From Clostridiales bacterium (lineage in GTDB: Bacteria; Bacillota; Clostridia; Christensenellales; Aristaeellaceae), in the NCBI GenBank assembly GCA_015056325.1, contig SVGL01000016.1, positions 1 through 41,457 on the forward strand: a stretch of 41,457 bases of DNA. Reading direction: 5' to 3'. Shown piece after piece: positions 41,271 to 41,457 of this stretch (positions are counted from its first letter, which is position 1; each line of letters begins with the position of its first letter). A program made the translations under genes and the position numbers. Below the pieces are notes generated by a model. That model was given only the letters and a program-made list of their open reading frames with translations. It searched no databases and was not told the DNA's origin.

Positions 41271-41457
41271 GTCGGCCCATCACCGAAGAGAACTTCGGCG
41301 CTGGGCTACGCTCTGCGATTGCAAGCAATCGCTATCGCTAGTCAGGCAAGCCTGACCTCACCAGGTCGGCCCATCACCGAAGAAACCTTCGGCGCTGGGC
41401 TACGCTCTGCGATTGCAAGCAATCGCTATCGCTAGTCAGGCAAGCCTGACCTCACCA
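41271..41457. repeat. 94-bp tandem repeat of three hairpins (runs off the window)
   Basis: Two copies, 41271-41364 and 41365-41457 (cut by the window edge), have a period of 94. Each holds three perfect inverted repeats: CCGAAG/CTTCGG, GCGATTGC/GCAATCGC and GTCAGGC/GCCTGAC. The copies differ at two bases only, both in the loop of the first hairpin (AGAA against AAAC). The number of copies beyond the edge is unknown. No coding frame is supported. Confidence 0.95.

Noticed and set aside
41271..41457. CRISPR array
   Set aside because: The units are contiguous 94-bp tandem copies with no unique spacers between short repeats, and no cas genes are nearby.

Overview
The window looks like chromosome from a high-GC, spore-forming member of the Clostridia (Bacillota). 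The evidence is a full-length Spo0A, a small acid-soluble spore protein gene behind a sigma-G-type promoter, strong AGGAGG ribosome binding sites, TTGACA/TATAAT promoters, a long-form ribosome hibernation factor and ABC sugar importers. Both solute-binding proteins have plain type I signal peptides without a clear lipobox. Together with cellobiose phosphorylase and a GH43 glycosidase this suggests a gut or rumen plant-fibre commensal, perhaps near Christensenellales/Aristaeellaceae or Oscillospirales. That placement is inference.

Layout. Bases 1-1050 hold the start of a zinc-ribbon gene (minus) and two small plus-strand genes, an XRE regulator and a 78-residue conserved-looking protein. From 1193 to 35109 almost everything is on the minus strand. 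Read in transcription order this half contains: phosphoglucomutase; a YesL-like membrane protein; a spore-protein/methyltransferase pair; Hsp33 with a TPR and a HEAT-like protein; an HD phosphohydrolase with a zinc-ribbon/TPR membrane protein; Spo0A; a deletion scar carrying an integrase fragment; a FbpABC-type ABC importer; a CUT1 sugar importer; glucose-6-phosphate isomerase; a six-gene operon (EamA transporter, epimerase, unknown, MATE, metallo-hydrolase, DNA polymerase III delta); cellobiose phosphorylase; HPF with a probable raiA RNA leader; and a GH43 glycosidase. From 35326 to 40081 the plus strand carries a sirtuin, MetY, a VanZ-like protein, a Nudix hydrolase and a Sel1-repeat secreted protein. 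The minus-strand tgt gene and a 94-bp tandem repeat close the window.

Functional logic. Sugars imported by the CUT1 system and trimmed by GH43 could feed cellobiose phosphorylase (glucose plus glucose-1-phosphate), phosphoglucomutase (to glucose-6-phosphate) and Pgi (to fructose-6-phosphate). These genes lie in separate transcripts; pgi and the phosphoglucomutase gene share the same promoter hexamers. Near-palindromic LacI-type operators sit at the cellobiose phosphorylase promoter and at the sugar-binding protein promoter.

The least ordinary parts are non-coding. They are the HPF leader RNA, an array of perfect hairpins between an importer's binding protein and its permease, terminator-like hairpins placed directly in front of the ribosome binding sites of two genes, two tandem repeats (44 bp and 94 bp), and a folded leader ahead of the zinc-ribbon gene. 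No complete mobile element, CRISPR array, rRNA or tRNA was recognised. Very long open frames opposite real genes are codon-bias shadows.
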